Shown here: piece by piece, positions 14,357 to 14,607 of the stretch
Numbering within the stretch: position 1 is the stretch's first letter
Layout: each line of letters starts with the position of its first letter
Assembly (NCBI GenBank): GCA_045541455.1
Contig: JAZQJA010000018.1
Span: 1 to 14,607 of the forward strand
Direction of reading: 5' to 3'
Source: RGIG9041 sp045541455
GTDB lineage: Bacteria > Bacillota > Clostridia > Oscillospirales > QAKW01
Length of the DNA: 14,607 nt
The notes under the pieces: generated by a model
What the model saw: only the letters and a program-made list of their open reading frames with translations
Databases searched by the model: none
Told to the model about the DNA's origin: nothing
Translations under genes and position numbers: made by a program

Positions 14357-14392
14357 TTTAAAATTCACAACCTTCCAATCAGTCTGCAATTT

Positions 14393-14421
14393 ATATTAAC
14401 ACATATAATAACAAATTGCAA
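14393..14421 (-). promoter_or_regulatory. Sigma-A promoter of secG
   Basis: On the minus strand TTGCAA (14421-14416) is followed after 17 bases by TAATAT (14398-14393), with a TG one base upstream of the -10 (extended -10). The start is expected near 14386. Confidence 0.55.
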
Positions 14422-14607
14422 GTTATTTTTCCTTTTTTATTAATTAATTATTTACATTAATTTACTAAAAATTATGAAATAAAGTTTTGATAAATTTAAA
14501 AGTTAGGTTTTATGCATATTTAAGCAATCAAAAGGTGAGTTTTGAACCTTTTGAACAAAGTTTTGAACACAATTTATGTAAACCTAAAAAATTATTTTTT
14601 ATATAAC
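14422..14607. other. AT-rich intergenic end region without a gene
   Basis: Apart from the short repeats at 14529-14568 and a long-range 8-bp inverted repeat (TTAGGTTT 14503-14510, AAACCTAA 14580-14587), I see no coding sequence, tRNA, clear terminator or convincing plus-strand promoter. It lies upstream of secG and presumably upstream of, or between, whatever gene follows. Confidence 0.6.
14529..14568. repeat. Three TTTTGAAC direct repeats and an overlapping inverted repeat
   Basis: TTTTGAAC occurs at 14540-14547, 14549-14556 and 14561-14568 (offsets 9 and 12). CAAAAGGT (14529-14536) and ACCTTTTG (14546-14553) form an 8-bp inverted repeat with a 9-base loop overlapping the first two copies. 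No ORF covers it. It may be a protein-binding site or leader for a gene beyond the window, or chance in AT-rich DNA. Confidence 0.4.

Noticed and set aside
14389..14389. TTG at 14389 as the secG start
   Set aside because: The predicted -10 box (14398-14393) places the transcription start near 14386, downstream of this codon, and the extra 11 residues do not resemble SecG.

Overview
This is a low-GC Firmicutes chromosome segment, most likely from an endospore-forming Clostridia lineage such as an Oscillospiraceae/Ruminococcus-type gut anaerobe. The reasons are low GC content, strong Shine-Dalgarno sites, a SPOCS/LysM spore-coat morphogenetic gene, and a Firmicutes-style housekeeping order (rRNA/tRNA methyltransferase, dprA, topA, trmFO, plsX, acpP, rnc, radical SAM, with a separate secG). 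The species assignment is inference. No rRNA, tRNA, IS element, CRISPR array or prophage gene is visible.

Left end, minus strand (1808 down to 1): a tightly coupled operon encodes a 76-aa two-helix membrane protein, a LiaF-like membrane protein, a membrane-anchored DUF4097-type beta-helix protein, and the first 20 codons of an ABC-transporter ATPase that runs off the window. The last three are joined by ATGA overlaps. The LiaF-like and DUF4097 genes look clearly richer in GC than the rest of the window. It resembles the envelope-stress and transport modules found in many Firmicutes.

Plus strand, 2036-4087: two genes sit behind a good sigma-A promoter. The first is a COG0523 (CobW/YjiA/ZNG1-like) metallochaperone-type GTPase with three tandem 66-bp His/Cys repeats. 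The second has a divergent COG0523-like P-loop domain fused to a C-terminal domain resembling the DUF1980/YcgQ (TIGR03943) family. Both lack the Asp of the canonical guanine-recognition motif. This pair is the least conventional part of the window and the best candidate for a poorly described system, presumably in transition-metal (zinc?) handling. A bidirectional hairpin terminator separates it from the convergent sipL-like gene (minus strand, start reassigned to 5626).

Plus strand, 5784-14082: a long housekeeping gene run begins at a good promoter (5726-5754): TrmH/SpoU-family rRNA methyltransferase, dprA, topA, trmFO and plsX, with overlaps or very short gaps. A second promoter (12118-12146) lies just before acpP, rnc and an Elp3-like radical SAM gene that starts with TTG directly after the rnc stop. 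A convergent terminator, with the radical SAM stop codon in its loop, ends the run. secG faces it on the minus strand with its own promoter. The last ~190 bases are AT-rich, with short direct and inverted repeats and no gene.

Together the right two thirds serve RNA modification, DNA uptake/recombination, topology, phospholipid and fatty-acid synthesis, RNA processing and secretion. The left third is accessory: envelope sensing/transport and metal homeostasis.
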